Source of the DNA: G11 sp947167445 | GTDB taxonomy: Bacteria; Bacillota; Clostridia; Lachnospirales; Lachnospiraceae | Direction of reading: 5' to 3' | Assembly: GCA_947167445.1 (NCBI GenBank) | Contig: CAMVID010000031.1 | Location: 1-14,622, forward strand | Length of the DNA: 14,622 bases | Shown here: positions 14,276 to 14,622 of the stretch, in pieces | Numbering within the stretch: the first letter of the stretch is position 1 | Layout: each line of letters opens with the position of its first letter | Notes under the pieces: generated by a model | Databases searched by the model: none | What the model was told of the DNA's origin: nothing | The model's input: only the letters and a program-made list of their open reading frames with translations | Position numbers and translations under genes: made by a program

Positions 14276-14361
14276 GGAGAGGTATCGAAGTGGTCATAAC
14301 GAGGCGGTCTTGAAAACCGTTTGTCCGCAAGGGCGCGTGGGTTCGAATCCCACCCTCTCCG
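14276..14361 (+). tRNA. tRNA-Ser (anticodon UGA)
   Basis: The 86-base gene forms a class II cloverleaf with a long variable arm. The acceptor GGAGAGG pairs with CCTCTCC (14354-14360), with G as discriminator. The anticodon loop CTTGAAA centres on TGA (14311-14313), the T-arm is GTGGG/CCCAC around TTCGAAT, and the variable arm stem is closed by GCAA. CCA is not encoded (the next bases are CTG), so 3' maturation by RNase Z and CCA addition is expected. Confidence 0.97.
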
Positions 14362-14362
14362 C

Positions 14363-14377
14363 TGGAGTTTTTCTCCA
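14363..14377 (+). other. Trailer hairpin after tRNA-Ser(UGA)
   Basis: TGGAG and CTCCA form a five-pair stem with a TTTTT loop one base after the discriminator G. It is not followed by a T-run, so it looks like a processing or protection element rather than a terminator. Confidence 0.4.
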
Positions 14378-14413
14378 CGGGAATTGAATACGTAAAGTAA
14401 TTCAACTTGCTAT

Positions 14414-14502
14414 GGAGAAGTACCCAAGAGGTTGAAGGGACACCCCTGGAAAGGGTGCAGGTCGTTAATAGCGGCGCGAGGGTTCAAATCCCTCCTTCTC
14501 CG
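14414..14502 (+). tRNA. tRNA-Ser (anticodon GGA)
   Basis: This 89-base class II tRNA has acceptor GGAGAAG pairing with CTTCTCC (14495-14501) and discriminator G. The anticodon stem CACCC/GGGTG encloses CTGGAAA with anticodon GGA (14448-14450). A long variable arm follows, then the T-loop TTCAAAT. CCA is not encoded. It lies 52 bases after the first tRNA and is probably part of the same transcript. Together UGA and GGA anticodons can cover all UCN codons by wobble. Confidence 0.97.
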
Positions 14503-14504
14503 TT

Positions 14505-14519
14505 GGTAGTTCATCTACC
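14505..14519 (+). other. Trailer hairpin after tRNA-Ser(GGA)
   Basis: GGTAG and CTACC form a five-pair stem with a TTCAT loop two bases after the discriminator. Its size and position match the hairpin after the first tRNA, although the bases differ. There is no T-run after it. Confidence 0.4.
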
Positions 14520-14556
14520 TTAGTACCTTGACAAATGAACAACAATGCAACCCTGA

Positions 14557-14587
14557 AACAATTCCTAAAAAATTGTTCAGAGAACAA
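14557..14587. repeat. Overlapping inverted repeats at the window end
   Basis: AACAATT (14557-14563) can pair with AATTGTT (14571-14577), and TTGTTC (14573-14578) can pair with GAACAA (14582-14587) across an AGA spacer. The two stems share the TTGTT strand and exclude each other. The short, symmetric second repeat could be an operator, but no gene start is visible downstream in the window. Confidence 0.4.
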
Positions 14588-14622
14588 AAACCTTTAATTA
14601 GTAAATTTTCGGTTTAAATAGC

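Noticed and set aside
14378..14410. Inverted repeat TTGAAT/ATTCAA between the tRNAs
   Set aside because: Six AT-rich pairs in a spacer, likely chance; no T-run to make it a terminator.
14276..14502. Serine tRNAs as t6A substrates that would explain their place after the tsa genes
   Set aside because: t6A is made on tRNAs reading ANN codons; UGA and GGA anticodons read UCN codons, so the link can only be 3' processing or chance.
1..14622. A mobile element, prophage, CRISPR or defence island
   Set aside because: No transposase, integrase, direct-repeat array, or defence gene is seen; genes are conserved housekeeping types with uniform codon use.

Overview
The window is a stretch of chromosome from a low-to-mid GC Firmicute, most likely a member of the Clostridia and probably Lachnospiraceae. 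The grounds are gene order (secA-prfB; tsaE-tsaB-rimI-...-tsaD), an RFN-controlled ribU, DUF975 and YcxB-type membrane proteins, heavy AGA arginine use, and clear Shine-Dalgarno sites and sigma-A-type promoters. The assignment is an inference from content, not a database match. I see no phage, insertion sequence, CRISPR array or defence locus. The content is mainly housekeeping, and the interest lies in regulation and a few odd proteins.

Layout. Bases 1-3234 hold the 3' part of secA (start lies outside the window) and prfB, with a terminator-like hairpin between them. Bases 3281-4410 hold two minus-strand small membrane protein genes (a DUF4190-like protein, then a DUF975 protein), convergent with prfB across a shared bidirectional terminator. 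Bases 4558-6915 hold tex, an S1-domain RNA-binding protein. It converges on ribU (6961-7686, minus), again across a shared terminator. ribU is preceded by an FMN riboswitch and a good promoter.

Divergent from ribU is a LacI-type ligand-sensor protein without a helix-turn-helix (7908-8798). A consensus-like promoter at its 3' end then starts a tightly packed operon of about 5.4 kb: ycxB-like, tsaE, tsaB, rimI, RNase Z-like, an unknown membrane-anchored protein, tsaD, ispD. After ispD a separate strong promoter precedes two serine tRNA genes (anticodons UGA and GGA), neither encoding CCA.

How the genes fit together. TsaB, TsaD and TsaE form the bacterial complex that completes the t6A modification at position 37 of ANN-decoding tRNAs. 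RimI is the usual GNAT neighbour. The RNase Z-like enzyme is of the family that matures tRNA 3' ends lacking an encoded CCA, as both tRNAs here do. RF2 (prfB) and SecA serve translation termination and protein export. RibU is the riboflavin-binding subunit of an ECF transporter whose energising module is not in this window. IspD belongs to the MEP isoprenoid pathway and seems to be only a passenger in the operon.

The most interesting points are a compact translational design in the ribU leader, the HTH-less LacI-like protein with a possibly leaderless start, the RNase Z homologue whose arm region departs from the usual motif, and the unknown membrane-anchored gene inside the t6A operon.
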